A stretch of 34,949 bases of DNA from an uncultured Merdimonas sp. (GTDB taxonomy: Bacteria > Bacillota > Clostridia > Lachnospirales > Lachnospiraceae). Positions within the stretch are counted from its first letter, which is position 1; every line of letters starts with the position of its first letter. Shown here piece after piece: positions 24,471-33,139 of the stretch. The translations under genes and the position numbers were made by a program. The stretch covers positions 1 through 34,949 of the forward strand of contig CALWAV010000126.1 of NCBI GenBank assembly GCA_944375745.1. The letters run 5' to 3'. The notes below the pieces were generated by a model. The model searched no databases. It worked only from the letters and a program-made list of their open reading frames with translations, and was not told the origin of the DNA.

Positions 24471-24521
24471 AAAAATGTCTCTGAAACTCATCATTATAAT
24501 GTGTTTCAGAGACATTTTTTT
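24471..24521. terminator. Bidirectional terminator between csoR and the PTS island
   Basis: AAAAATGTCTCTGAAAC (24471-24487) is perfectly complementary to 24503-24519, giving 17 pairs around a 15-nt loop, with T runs on both strands. The last codon of the MBL-fold gene (stop at 24520) touches the stem, so converging csoR and island transcripts both end here. Confidence 0.92.
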
Positions 24522-25368
24522 ACTTCAGCTCTATTTGCAATCCACTTCCCGCTTCTTTACTGGGGGTACAATTCCAGAGTGCCTGTTTACAATGTAAATC
24601 TGTATCATGACAAATATAAAACTGGGTAATCTTTTGACCTTTTACATATTTACAAGTCTGATCCAGCTGAGACTGTGGCACTTCATCTATCCGCAGATGA
24701 GAGCCTCCCAGATAGGTATGAATATGCTGACATCCTGTTATTTTCTTGGCATATTCCATAATATTACATATACCATAATGAGCACAGGCTGCAATTACAC
24801 TTACATCTTTGTAATTTTTGTGACGATAACACAACTGTGTATCCTCATCAACAACATCATCACACCATATCCCGTTTACCAAGCGTTTTGCCCTCTGCGG
24901 ATGTACATGTTCAAAATCATTGGTTCTCTCACACAATCCCATAAAACACAAACTATTTGTAATCCAAAAAGGTGTTTCTTGAATTTTGACATCAAAATAT
25001 TCTTCCAGCTCTTTGCGGCTTAATGTCAGACCAGAATTATGATTTTTAGCAAAGTTCCATCTTTTTGTAAAAATTTCTTCACTTGCAGCTAAAAGAACAG
25101 GTCTGTGAAACATTGCATTGTCACGATAATATTTCATCAGATATTTCAACCCACCCGAGTGATCTCGATGACAATGTGAGAGCACAACATAATCTGCCTC
25201 CCTTAAATCAATTTGCAATGCTTCTGCATTTTTAATAAAATTATCAGAATACCCGCAATCAAATAAAATCTTTTTATCCTCATCTTCAACCCAGGCTGAA
25301 AATCCATGTTCCGAATTTAAATATACACAAAACAAGCTATTATTTTCCACCAATAACGTAACCTTCAC
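24520..25368 (-). CDS. MBL-fold metallo-hydrolase
   Basis: 282 residues. The metal site HCHRDHSGG (His-x-His-x-Asp-His, about residue 65) is intact; CAHYGICNI (about 195) and GGSHLR (about 222) are the later motifs shared with the MJ0301/RFA-P synthase-like branch. It is not of the UlaG type, though UlaG is also an MBL-fold lactonase in the ascorbate PTS pathway. It is the last gene of the island operon, 27 nt after the phosphotriesterase-like gene. Its likely role is hydrolysis of an ester, lactone or phosphate intermediate from the imported sugar. Codons are more A/T-rich than in the surrounding core genes. Confidence 0.8.
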   Translation of the reverse strand: MKVTLLVENNSLFCVYLNSEHGFSAWVEDEDKKILFDCGYSDNFIKNAEALQIDLREADYVVLSHCHRDHSGGLKYLMKYYRDNAMFHRPVLLAASEEIFTKRWNFAKNHNSGLTLSRKELEEYFDVKIQETPFWITNSLCFMGLCERTNDFEHVHPQRAKRLVNGIWCDDVVDEDTQLCYRHKNYKDVSVIAACAHYGICNIMEYAKKITGCQHIHTYLGGSHLRIDEVPQSQLDQTCKYVKGQKITQFYICHDTDLHCKQALWNCTPSKEAGSGLQIELK

Positions 25369-25395
25369 ATTTACACCTCTTCTTGAAAAAGCAAC

Positions 25396-26346
25396 TCAAT
25401 ATGCCAGAAAACGTTTTGGATTTTCTATAAAAATTTTATGTATAATATTTTCATCGATCCCATACTCCTTCATCATCAAAGGCATATGCCGTGGAATAAA
25501 TTCCAAACCAGGCTCCCCGCCATACGCCTGAAGATATGAAGAACGTCCCCAGTCACCTCCAATCATTATCCGATCTGCATATCCCAGTTCACTTAATTTC
25601 TTAATCAGCATCATTGTATCACTTACCGGATGATATTTTACTCTTGCGACACAATCATACTGAACATAAACTCCCATACTTAATACCTTTTTATGATATT
25701 CCAAATCAGCATTGCGATCCAAATGCCCTATCATAATCTTATCTGGAAGAGCACCATTACGAATCAAAATTTGAGCCTGCTCATATCCCATTGTACCATA
25801 ATGTGTATGTGTCCCAATTGGAATGCCTGTTTCTGCACTGACTTCAGCCACTACTTCAAGCAGTTTCTGTTCCAGCGGTGTAATTTTATAATAGCTTGTC
25901 CCACATTTAATCAACCCCGGCAATACATCTGAATGGACTGTAAATGGACCGCAGAAATCATTGATTTCAATACCTTCTCTTACCTCCGAATAAACTATTT
26001 TCTTAATCTGCTCTTTACTGTATTTATATACAAAATGCGCTTTATCATAAAGAGCTCCTCTGTGGAACCCGGTAATTGCAATCAGATGCACGCCCGTTCC
26101 CTGTACAATCTGCTTCATTTCCTCAATTCCGCGTCCCACCCCCAGCGGCTGCATGTCAATCAGGCTTTTCCCTCCTGCTGCAGAAAAACGCAATAATTCC
26201 TGGTGTGATCTTTCGATGCTGTCTATTTTAAAGTCCGAATCTTCCAGTACTTCCATTCCTCCAGATTTCCAAACATGGTCATGGATATCTGTAAAACCCA
26301 ATTCATCTGGAGCAATAGGTCCCAGGACAGTCTTGATTGTCTTCAT
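25396..26346 (-). CDS. Phosphotriesterase-family hydrolase, probably a phospho-sugar lactonase
   Basis: 316 residues, amidohydrolase TIM barrel of the PTE family (COG1735). Metal ligands are visible: DIHDH near residue 20, a Lys expected to be carboxylated in LIKCGTSYYK (about 145), His in IGTHTHYGT (about 178), His in IGHLDRN (about 206) and Asp in GGDWGR (about 265). From established work, COG1735 members such as Lmo2620 and Bh0225 are phospho-furanose lactonases rather than organophosphate hydrolases, and they occur beside PTS genes, as here. The substrate is unknown. It lies downstream of EIIC in the same operon. Confidence 0.85.
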   Translation of the reverse strand: MKTIKTVLGPIAPDELGFTDIHDHVWKSGGMEVLEDSDFKIDSIERSHQELLRFSAAGGKSLIDMQPLGVGRGIEEMKQIVQGTGVHLIAITGFHRGALYDKAHFVYKYSKEQIKKIVYSEVREGIEINDFCGPFTVHSDVLPGLIKCGTSYYKITPLEQKLLEVVAEVSAETGIPIGTHTHYGTMGYEQAQILIRNGALPDKIMIGHLDRNADLEYHKKVLSMGVYVQYDCVARVKYHPVSDTMMLIKKLSELGYADRIMIGGDWGRSSYLQAYGGEPGLEFIPRHMPLMMKEYGIDENIIHKIFIENPKRFLAY

Positions 26347-26379
26347 ATTTTCTTATTCTTTCCCCTTTCTATATCCCCT

Positions 26380-27675
26380 CTACGCACCGGCCGGTCCGAA
26401 AATCAGTCTGAAAATTGCATTGATTCCTACCCACAGCGTTGACCAATCTGAATGACCTGGTACAAATCCATAATTAAGCAGAGACGCTAATACAGCGCTT
26501 CCACAAATCACGACAATTCCCATGATAAAAGTGGTGATAACTGTTCCCCTCCATCCGCCTGTAGAATTGGCAAACACTCCTAAAGTACAGCCGCCAAAAA
26601 ACAGCGGAATAACACTTGGAATAGCAATCACCGGAGAACCGATCAGCACCAGAATACCTACGCCGGTAAACTGGCCTGCAACAGTAGCAAGGAAACCGAG
26701 CATGGCAGCCGTCGGCGCATAGGACCAGAAAATTGGACTGTCAACTGCCGCAATCGCGCCTGGTACAAGCTTATCGGAAAATCCTTTGAACGCCGGCATT
26801 AGCTCATTCAAAAACATACGGACACCGGATAACAGAATATAAACACCAACAGCCATAGTAAATCCCTGATTCAGTCCATAAATAATCCAGTTTGTCGTTC
26901 CCGCCTTTTCAGCTACAATTTCAGGGCCGCAAATTAAAACGATAGTAACATATACAATACCCATAATAATGCTGTACGCAACTACAGAGTCTTTAAAGAT
27001 AGAAAGCCATCCTGGGAGATTCAATTTTTCTGCGCTTTTTTCTTTGTTTCCCACAAATTTGGAAATCAGAATCGTAATTATACCTGCAAAGCACAGTTCA
27101 TGTCCAAGCGTAAGAGGCGCGTCTCCCAGCAAAGGCGTAAGAAATTTTCGGAGCAGTGAGGGGAAGAACCACCAGTAAACTGCGCAGAAAATAACTGCTG
27201 CTATAAACAATGTAATTCCTGTAAAACCACACATACGATACAGGAAAAATGTAATAAATGCACTATCGCAGTAGGCTACGTGTCCTGTCAGATAAATTGT
27301 TTTAATTGGTGTGATACGTGCAAGAATCAGATTCACTACCCAAGCAGTTATCATCACCATTACAATATTCATTCCTATTACGGATAACTCATCTACATAG
27401 GCATAAACTGCAGTCCAGATATCTGTACTAACCCCCTGGATACCCATCCTTGTTGTAAATAACTCTATAATGGCCTGTGAAGCATCTCGCAGCTGTCCAG
27501 AACCAACATTAAGAATCATCATTCCAACAATTGTCTTTATCACAGACACTACTGTGCCTTTTGCATCTTTTTTCTGAAAAATGCAGCCTATAAAAACAAC
27601 TAACGCCATAAAGTATGCTGGTGTCTGAAATATTTGTTCCACAAAAAAATCAAAAACAGCTTTTAATACACCCAT
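26380..27675 (-). CDS. PTS EIIC component, ascorbate (UlaA/SgaT) family
   Basis: 431 residues with about ten to twelve membrane helices. VGMMILNVGSGQL, AYCDSAFITFF and the late PIFWSYAPTAAMLGF match UlaA/SgaT, the group that transports L-ascorbate and related sugar acids. It carries the sugar across the membrane while EIIB, encoded just upstream, phosphorylates it. The frame extends to a GTG at 27684, but GGGTG stands just before the ATG at 27675, so that is the start. No separate EIIA gene is present in the operon; the regulator contains an EIIA domain. Confidence 0.92.
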   Translation of the reverse strand: MGVLKAVFDFFVEQIFQTPAYFMALVVFIGCIFQKKDAKGTVVSVIKTIVGMMILNVGSGQLRDASQAIIELFTTRMGIQGVSTDIWTAVYAYVDELSVIGMNIVMVMITAWVVNLILARITPIKTIYLTGHVAYCDSAFITFFLYRMCGFTGITLFIAAVIFCAVYWWFFPSLLRKFLTPLLGDAPLTLGHELCFAGIITILISKFVGNKEKSAEKLNLPGWLSIFKDSVVAYSIIMGIVYVTIVLICGPEIVAEKAGTTNWIIYGLNQGFTMAVGVYILLSGVRMFLNELMPAFKGFSDKLVPGAIAAVDSPIFWSYAPTAAMLGFLATVAGQFTGVGILVLIGSPVIAIPSVIPLFFGGCTLGVFANSTGGWRGTVITTFIMGIVVICGSAVLASLLNYGFVPGHSDWSTLWVGINAIFRLIFGPAGA

Positions 27676-27685
27676 ATATTTCACC

Positions 27686-27985
27686 CTACCCCTTTATCAG
27701 ATATTCTTTTGTAAGCTTCTCCAATTCAGATAAATCAAAATAGTTTATCACTGGAACAACAACTGTCGAACTTCCCTGCATTTCCTCCTCCACCTGGGAA
27801 ACAAGTGCTGAACTTGTATATATGGCATCTAGTTCATTTTTCATGCCGGCTATCCCTGAAATATCATAAACAACAACTTCTGCTTTAATACCCATTTTTC
27901 CAAAAACGCTGTCCAAGTTCATTTTCAGCATCATGGAACTTCCCGCACCAAAGGTACAGCATACACCTATTTTATAAGTTTCCAT
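27686..27985 (-). CDS. PTS EIIB component, ascorbate/lactose-type
   Basis: 99 residues. The phospho-accepting Cys lies in CCTFGAGSSMMLKMN, close to the UlaB pattern C-x-x-G-x-G-S-S-L-M-L-K-M-N; Cys10 is the likely acceptor. It transfers phosphate from an EIIA to the incoming sugar bound by EIIC. The start (ATG 27985) lies inside the end of the aldolase gene (14-nt overlap). The EIIC gene follows within 11 nt. Confidence 0.9.
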   Translation of the reverse strand: METYKIGVCCTFGAGSSMMLKMNLDSVFGKMGIKAEVVVYDISGIAGMKNELDAIYTSSALVSQVEEEMQGSSTVVVPVINYFDLSELEKLTKEYLIKG

Positions 27986-28586
27986 AACCTCTCTCCTCCT
28001 CTATAATTTCTTTTACTGAACCAATTTGCAGAGCATGCAGATAGCTTTTACTTAAATGCTCAACAAATTCTGTTGTCTCATAACAGTCTTGCATTGTTTC
28101 GCCCACACATACGAGGCCATGATTTTCCAAAAGCACAGCATTATGTTTTTTGAGGTGGCAAATAATTCCCTCATTACATTCCGGAGTATTCGGAAGCTCA
28201 AATGGAGCAATATCAACCTCTCCTCTGCAATGAAATTTCATTCCATACAAAATAAAAGGTATTTTCTTCCCAGCCAGAGACAGTGCTGTAGCATAAACAG
28301 AATGTGTATGTATAATGGCATGAACATCCTGACGTTTTTGATATATTTCCAAATGGAAATACATATCTCTTGATACAGGCGCCGGCTGACTGATAAAATT
28401 TCCGTCTATATCTACCATATTTATTTTCTGAATGTCCAATTCATCATATGACAACTTGCTGGGACTCATCAGAATCGTTCCATCTGATTTGCGTAGAGAA
28501 ATACTCCCTTTATTTACCCCATCACAGACGAGCTTTTCTGCCTTAAGCTTTTTTGCAAATTTAACCAACTGTTCTGCTTCCCTCAT
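27972..28586 (-). CDS. Class II aldolase/epimerase (AraD/FucA family)
   Basis: 204 residues from the ATG at 28586, which overlaps the regulator stop (TAATG). The zinc ligands are visible as HTHSVYATALS (about residue 90) and ENHGLV (about 152), and a Glu in DMYFHLEIY (about 75) takes the catalytic place. The usual GN-I/V-S motif reads NKGSISLR. The family includes L-fuculose-phosphate aldolase and L-ribulose-5-phosphate 4-epimerase; the sequence does not decide between them. With the PTS and two hydrolases it probably cleaves or epimerises the phosphorylated product. Confidence 0.88.
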   Translation of the reverse strand: MREAEQLVKFAKKLKAEKLVCDGVNKGSISLRKSDGTILMSPSKLSYDELDIQKINMVDIDGNFISQPAPVSRDMYFHLEIYQKRQDVHAIIHTHSVYATALSLAGKKIPFILYGMKFHCRGEVDIAPFELPNTPECNEGIICHLKKHNAVLLENHGLVCVGETMQDCYETTEFVEHLSKSYLHALQIGSVKEIIEEERGYGNL

Positions 28587-30691
28587 TATGACTCTTCCCT
28601 CCTTTCCTGCAGGAAACAATATATTTCTTCCGCCGTTTCTGCTCTTCTTAAAAACGCAATATTCTCTGCATCATTCAACATCTGCGCAAGATCCCGCAGT
28701 GCGTCTAGATGTGAAGTGCTGTCAACCGATGATAATGCAAATATTAAATCTACCGGATCATTTTCCGGATGACCAAATTCAACTGGTGACTTTAATCTCA
28801 AAATACTGATACCGACTCTCACTGCATCCTTTCCACTTCGTGAATGAGGAAGAGCAATTCCTTTCGAAACAACAATATAAGTTCCAACCGTTTTTACCGT
28901 ATCAATCATACTTTGAATATATTCTTCGCCTATGCATCCTGCTTTTTTTAACAATCTCCCCGCCTCTCTGACTGCCTGTTCCCAGTCCTGAGCCTCATAA
29001 TCTAATTCAATCATCCCATCTCTGACTACATCCTTTAACAAAAGTACCCCATCCTTTTTTCTCTTTTTCGTAAACTTTAATCCAAAATGCTGCTGTAACT
29101 GTATTAACAGTTCTTTTTCATCCCTGATGCTTCCATTACGTCGTATAATTTTTAAAAACTCTTCCTCATCGATTTTTTGCGAATACTGTCTTCGGTTAAG
29201 CTTACTATCCAATTTAACGGCATCCTCATTAGTCAGGAACGGACTAACTTTAATAATATTGTATCCTCCTTCTGCCATATGCAGCTCTACCGTAGTAACA
29301 ATTATATCCACCTGATAGTAAGACAGAGTCTGTCTTAATTCATAAAGAGCAATCGTCTTAACTACATTCACTTCATAAAATGAATTCAAACGTGTAGCCA
29401 GCAAATACGAAGTGCCAATTCCTGAATCGCAGACTACTACTACATTAGGATAAGGATTATTTTGACAGGCATCTTCCTCCAATAAAGGGATAAAGTGCAT
29501 GGCAATATAGCCAATTTCATCTTCTGTTATTTTCTGCGAAAATGTCTCCTCCAGAATATCTATATTTTCCTTTACTGCTTCGTATACTGTCTTGAAATCC
29601 GTCTTTATCTCATCAAGCAGAGGATTTTTCAGCTTGATACCATTTTGCAGACGATATATAGCTGGACGAATATGAAAAATTAAATTTTGAAACGTTGGAG
29701 TGTCTTTTGGCAAAGAAATATGAAGATATTCCGCAATATGATCTACCAATTTGTAAACAATCCACTGAAAATCCGCATAATTATTATCGTCCTGCAAATC
29801 CACGGTTACACGGCCGCCATTGTACAATACATAAGACAAATGAGCAACTTCCTCAATAGGAATATAAAATCCCAGTATTTCTCCTAATTTCTGCATTACT
29901 GAAGACATAATTTCAAATTCCGCAGTAGCACGAATATTTTCCAGAGTAAGCATAGAAACTGCCACTGTTTTTCCCAATTTAATTCTTGCCAATGCAAATT
30001 CAATATATGTGATAATAAAAAAGAAGGAAGATTCTGTATAATGATTATTGAGTGTCTTTACCAGATTATGAACAGAACTGTAAATCACCTCACTCTCCTC
30101 TTTTGACCAAAATTTACAGAAATAATTACAGATGCTTGCCAGATAATATTTATCGCTGCTGAGCATGCATCTTGAATCCGCATGTTCCAGATAACCGTTA
30201 ACCAGTCTTTCACGAATCTTCTTTTCATCTCCATTAAGGATGATTCCATATCGTGAGCTTGATGCAATCTGTATATAGTCTTCCTCCAAATCATTTCTGA
30301 TTTTTTTTAAATCTGCCATAACCGTATTTCTACTGATTCCAAGCTTTTCTGCAAGAACGGAAACTGTACTGTATCCCTGTTTCAATGCTAATAGAAGAAA
30401 CATTACTTCCTGCCGCTCCTTGAATGACAAGATCGTAGAATATGGGTTAAATTTATAAATCAACTGGTCTATTTTTTGGATAATCTGCGCATTTTTCTCC
30501 AAATAACACCCCTTCTGTGAATTCAAGTAAATAGAACCAATATGGTATTGAATCAATTCTTCATCTATCACATTTAAATCTTTTTGAATAGTTCTCTGAC
30601 TGACCTGAAAATGCACTGATAATTCGGCAACACTTATACTCTCTGTACGATCCCGTATGATTTTTAGAATCTCAATCTGTCTTGTATTCAT
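28586..30691 (-). CDS. BglG/MtlR-type PRD regulator with EIIB-like and EIIA domains
   Basis: 701 residues. Two N-terminal HTH units (about 1-60 and 85-150: SVAELSVHFQVSQRTIQKD; SVLAEKLGISRNTVMADL) make it a DNA-binding activator of the MtlR/LicR type rather than an RNA antiterminator. Two PRD domains follow (about 180-395; phospho-His candidates near residues 340 and 397). An EIIB-like domain has Cys in VVVVCDSGIGTSYLLA (about 418). A PTS EIIA type 2 domain (about 555-701) has the active His in GIALPHSRSG (about 615). It likely activates the operon when substrate is transported. Its EIIA domain may also serve as the phosphate donor, because no other EIIA is encoded. Confidence 0.93.
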   Translation of the reverse strand: MNTRQIEILKIIRDRTESISVAELSVHFQVSQRTIQKDLNVIDEELIQYHIGSIYLNSQKGCYLEKNAQIIQKIDQLIYKFNPYSTILSFKERQEVMFLLLALKQGYSTVSVLAEKLGISRNTVMADLKKIRNDLEEDYIQIASSSRYGIILNGDEKKIRERLVNGYLEHADSRCMLSSDKYYLASICNYFCKFWSKEESEVIYSSVHNLVKTLNNHYTESSFFFIITYIEFALARIKLGKTVAVSMLTLENIRATAEFEIMSSVMQKLGEILGFYIPIEEVAHLSYVLYNGGRVTVDLQDDNNYADFQWIVYKLVDHIAEYLHISLPKDTPTFQNLIFHIRPAIYRLQNGIKLKNPLLDEIKTDFKTVYEAVKENIDILEETFSQKITEDEIGYIAMHFIPLLEEDACQNNPYPNVVVVCDSGIGTSYLLATRLNSFYEVNVVKTIALYELRQTLSYYQVDIIVTTVELHMAEGGYNIIKVSPFLTNEDAVKLDSKLNRRQYSQKIDEEEFLKIIRRNGSIRDEKELLIQLQQHFGLKFTKKRKKDGVLLLKDVVRDGMIELDYEAQDWEQAVREAGRLLKKAGCIGEEYIQSMIDTVKTVGTYIVVSKGIALPHSRSGKDAVRVGISILRLKSPVEFGHPENDPVDLIFALSSVDSTSHLDALRDLAQMLNDAENIAFLRRAETAEEIYCFLQERREES

Positions 30692-30735
30692 CTCACCACC
30701 CTTTCGTTCTATATCAATTCTTTCTTCTTAATTCG

Positions 30736-30744
30736 ATTATAGCA
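30736..30744 (-). promoter_or_regulatory. Extended -10 promoter of the island regulator
   Basis: TGC-TATAAT on the minus strand (30744-30736), 45 nt upstream of the regulator start. No good -35 is visible, which suits an activator-dependent promoter. Confidence 0.45.
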
Positions 30745-30866
30745 TTCCCCTCGAACCACCAGAAGTCCAAATCCTTTCGTGATTATGCGTACTAAAATAC
30801 ATTTCTGATTACGTTTTTTATGCAAAAGCACCAAACTCAAGATTGTTTTATACTTATAAAATACCA

Positions 30867-30921
30867 GAAACTATCCTTGAAACAATTTCCTTTTTATGGA
30901 AATTGCTTCGAGGATAATTTC
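30867..30921. repeat. 24-bp imperfect inverted repeat between island and metal ATPase
   Basis: Arms 30867-30890 and 30898-30921 with a 7-nt TTTTTAT loop; 21 of 24 pairs are Watson-Crick, and the three differences are all transitions. No T run follows on either strand, so it is not a typical terminator. It could be an operator for the regulator, a degenerate terminator, or the end of the mobile segment. Confidence 0.6.
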
Positions 30922-30961
30922 TACATATAGCTTCATAAATACAGGAATTCCATATTTTTTC

Positions 30962-30989
30962 TTGACACCGATACCTGCATAGGTATATT
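30962..30989 (+). promoter_or_regulatory. Promoter of the metal ATPase operon
   Basis: TTGACA (30962-30967), 16-nt spacer, TATATT (30984-30989). One operator-like dyad overlaps its spacer and -10, and another lies downstream. Confidence 0.7.
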
Positions 30990-31020
30990 ATTTTTATATA
31001 ACCTATACCCCCATAAGTAT
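30971..31020. promoter_or_regulatory. Tandem operator-like dyads in the metal ATPase promoter
   Basis: ATACCTGCATAGGTAT (30971-30986) is a perfect 6-bp-arm dyad. ATACCCCCATAAGTAT (31005-31020) matches it at 13 of 16 positions in the same orientation. The arms ATACC and GGTAT agree with what I recall of CsoR-type operators. One copy overlaps the -10 and the other the early transcribed region, as expected for repressor sites. Confidence 0.6.
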
Positions 31021-31052
31021 ATGTTGTTAATTATGAATGAAGGAGTATTCCC

Positions 31053-32978
31053 ATGAAACGTCTTACTGAAAAACTGGAAGCCTTTCTGGAACTGGGCGGA
31101 ACAAAAAAGGACATCACCCTGCTTGTAATCTCGGGAATTGCCTTGATCATCAGTATCTTCCACCCTGCCACGCTTCCTTTCGACCCAGCGTGGATTGCCA
31201 TTATCCTCTGCGGAATTCCCATTATTCTGGAAGCCATTATCGGTCTCATCACTGCCTTTGACATCAAAGCCGATGTTCTGGTATCCCTGGCCCTCATCGC
31301 TTCCATCTGCATCGGAGAGGATTTCGCTGCCGGTGAAGTGGCTTTCATCATGCAGCTGGGCGGCCTCCTGGAGGATCTGACCGTGGCAAAAGCAAGGGCC
31401 GGAATCGAAAAACTGGTAAAGCTCACACCGCGCACAGCCCGGGTTCTCACTTCCGGGAGTGAGAAAATCATTCCCGCTGAAGAGGTGAAAGTCGGAGACC
31501 GCATCCGGGTTCTCCCCGGAGAAACCGTTCCTGTGGACGGACGTATCCTGTCCGGCCAAACCTCAGTCAACCAGGCTGTCATGACAGGAGAATCCCTGCC
31601 GGTAGATAAAGCTGTGGGAGACGATGTATCCAGCGGAACCGTAAACCAGTTCGGCGCTTTTGAGATGGAAGCCGTAAAAGTAGGCGAGGACAGCTCCATT
31701 CAGCGCATGATCCGCCTTGTCCAGTCCGCAGACGCCGGAAAAGCAAAAATCGTAAGCCTGGCGGACCGCTGGGCCACCTGGGTCGTTATCATCGCCCTGA
31801 CAGCCGCCCTTCTGACCTGGTTTTTCTCCGGGGAAGTCATCCGCGCCGTCACCATTCTCGTGGTCTTCTGTCCCTGTGCCATGGTTCTTGCCACACCCAC
31901 GGCTATCATGGCTGCCATTGGAAACGCTACGCATCACGGTTTTTTGGTTCGGGAGGGCGACGCCCTGGAGCGTCTGTCCGCTGTCAAACGGATTGCCTTT
32001 GACAAGACCGGAACGCTGACCTATGGCAGGCCGGAAGTCACAGCAGTCAGAAGCCTTTCTTCTGACTGGACGAAAGAACAGCTTTTTGCTTTTGCCGCTG
32101 CGGCAGAGCAGTTTTCCGAGCATCCACTGGGAAAAGCTGTAGTGCGGGACTTCAGGGCTCAAAATCAGACAAATGAACCTGCTTCAGAAAACTCAAAATC
32201 CACAGAACCCTTCGGATTTCTTCACGCTGATTCCTTTCAGATGATTCCCGGACAGGGCGTATCCGCCCGGATCGAAGGGAAGACAATCCTGGCCGGCAAT
32301 CAGAAGATGCTGAAGGAAAACTGCAGTTCTGTGCCGGATTCTTTGTTCCGGGAGGCAGACGAATATCTGAAAAATGGCTGCACCATCATCTATCTGGCCG
32401 TGGACGGGGCTGCCGCAGGTTTTCTGGCCCTTTCCGATACCGTCCGCCCGGAAAGCGCACAGATGATTGCCCGGCTGAAGACCCTGGGCGTACAGCCGGT
32501 GCTTCTGACCGGCGACCATGAAAACGCCGCCCAGACTATTGCAGAAGAGCTTGGAATCGACGATGTACAGGCTGGCTGCCTGCCGGAAGATAAACTGACT
32601 CTCATCGATACGTTCCAGAAAAACAAAGAGGCTGTCTGTATGATTGGAGACGGAATCAATGACGCTCCCGCTCTGAAAAAGGCAGATGTGGGAATCGCCA
32701 TGGGCGGCGTGGGAAGTGACATCGCCGTGGATGCGGCCGACATTGCTCTGGTAGATGATCAGGTACAAGAACTGCCCCATCTTCTGGCTCTGTCCAGACG
32801 CATGATACTTACGATCAAATGCAACCTGTCATTCTCCCTGGGCCTGAATCTAATCGCCATTGTGCTGGCTATCACCGGTATTCTCGGTCCCGTGGCCGGA
32901 GCGCTGGTTCACAACGCCGGGTCTGTCGTCGTCATTATTCATTCTGCAATATTATTGAAATGGAGGAAAAAGGAATGA
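31053..32978 (+). CDS. P1B-type heavy-metal-transporting ATPase, no N-terminal metal-binding domain
   Basis: 641 residues. Actuator motif TGES (about 178), transmembrane metal site [11 protein letters not shown] (Cys about 272), phosphorylated Asp in DKTGTLT (about 316), EHPLGKAV (about 355) and GDGINDAP (about 532) are all present, so it is a complete pump. It starts almost directly with the membrane domain; there is no HMA domain with CxxC. The last helix reads [15 protein letters not shown], which is neither the copper (M-x2-S) nor the ZntA pattern, so the metal is uncertain. CsoR-like operators at the promoter suggest copper. The next gene overlaps its stop codon. Confidence 0.92.
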   Translation: MKRLTEKLEAFLELGGTKKDITLLVISGIALIISIFHPATLPFDPAWIAIILCGIPIILEAIIGLITAFDIKADVLVSLALIASICIGEDFAAGEVAFIMQLGGLLEDLTVAKARAGIEKLVKLTPRTARVLTSGSEKIIPAEEVKVGDRIRVLPGETVPVDGRILSGQTSVNQAVMTGESLPVDKAVGDDVSSGTVNQFGAFEMEAVKVGEDSSIQRMIRLVQSADAGKAKIVSLADRWATWVVIIALTAALLTWFFSGEVIRAVTILVVFCPCAMVLATPTAIMAAIGNATHHGFLVREGDALERLSAVKRIAFDKTGTLTYGRPEVTAVRSLSSDWTKEQLFAFAAAAEQFSEHPLGKAVVRDFRAQNQTNEPASENSKSTEPFGFLHADSFQMIPGQGVSARIEGKTILAGNQKMLKENCSSVPDSLFREADEYLKNGCTIIYLAVDGAAAGFLALSDTVRPESAQMIARLKTLGVQPVLLTGDHENAAQTIAEELGIDDVQAGCLPEDKLTLIDTFQKNKEAVCMIGDGINDAPALKKADVGIAMGGVGSDIAVDAADIALVDDQVQELPHLLALSRRMILTIKCNLSFSLGLNLIAIVLAITGILGPVAGALVHNAGSVVVIIHSAILLKWRKKE

Positions 32979-33139
32979 TCATCTATATCATTGGACTTAT
33001 TATCGGACTGCTGATTGCCGGATTTGGCATCTATTACCTGGCAAAAGAAAAGGATGCCCAGTCCAAAAACATTTACCGTGTAACCACAGTTATTGGCATT
33101 ATCATTGCTGTTTTCTTTGTGATGCGGATGTTTCTCTAA
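32975..33139 (+). CDS. 54-residue membrane protein coupled to the metal ATPase
   Basis: The ATG at 32975 overlaps the ATPase stop (ATGA), and TGGAGG lies 12-15 nt upstream. The product has two hydrophobic helices, about 2-22 ([18 protein letters not shown]) and 37-52, separated by a charged turn (KEKDAQSKN). I do not recognise a named family. Tight coupling suggests it acts with the ATPase, perhaps as a stabilising or regulatory subunit, as small proteins do for other P-type pumps. That is inference. Confidence 0.75.
   Translation: MIIYIIGLIIGLLIAGFGIYYLAKEKDAQSKNIYRVTTVIGIIIAVFFVMRMFL

Noticed and set aside
24520..25368. Assignment of the MBL-fold protein as UlaG
   Set aside because: The sequence follows the RFA-P synthase-like branch (CAHYGICNI, GGSHLR), not UlaG, although the PTS context tempted this call.
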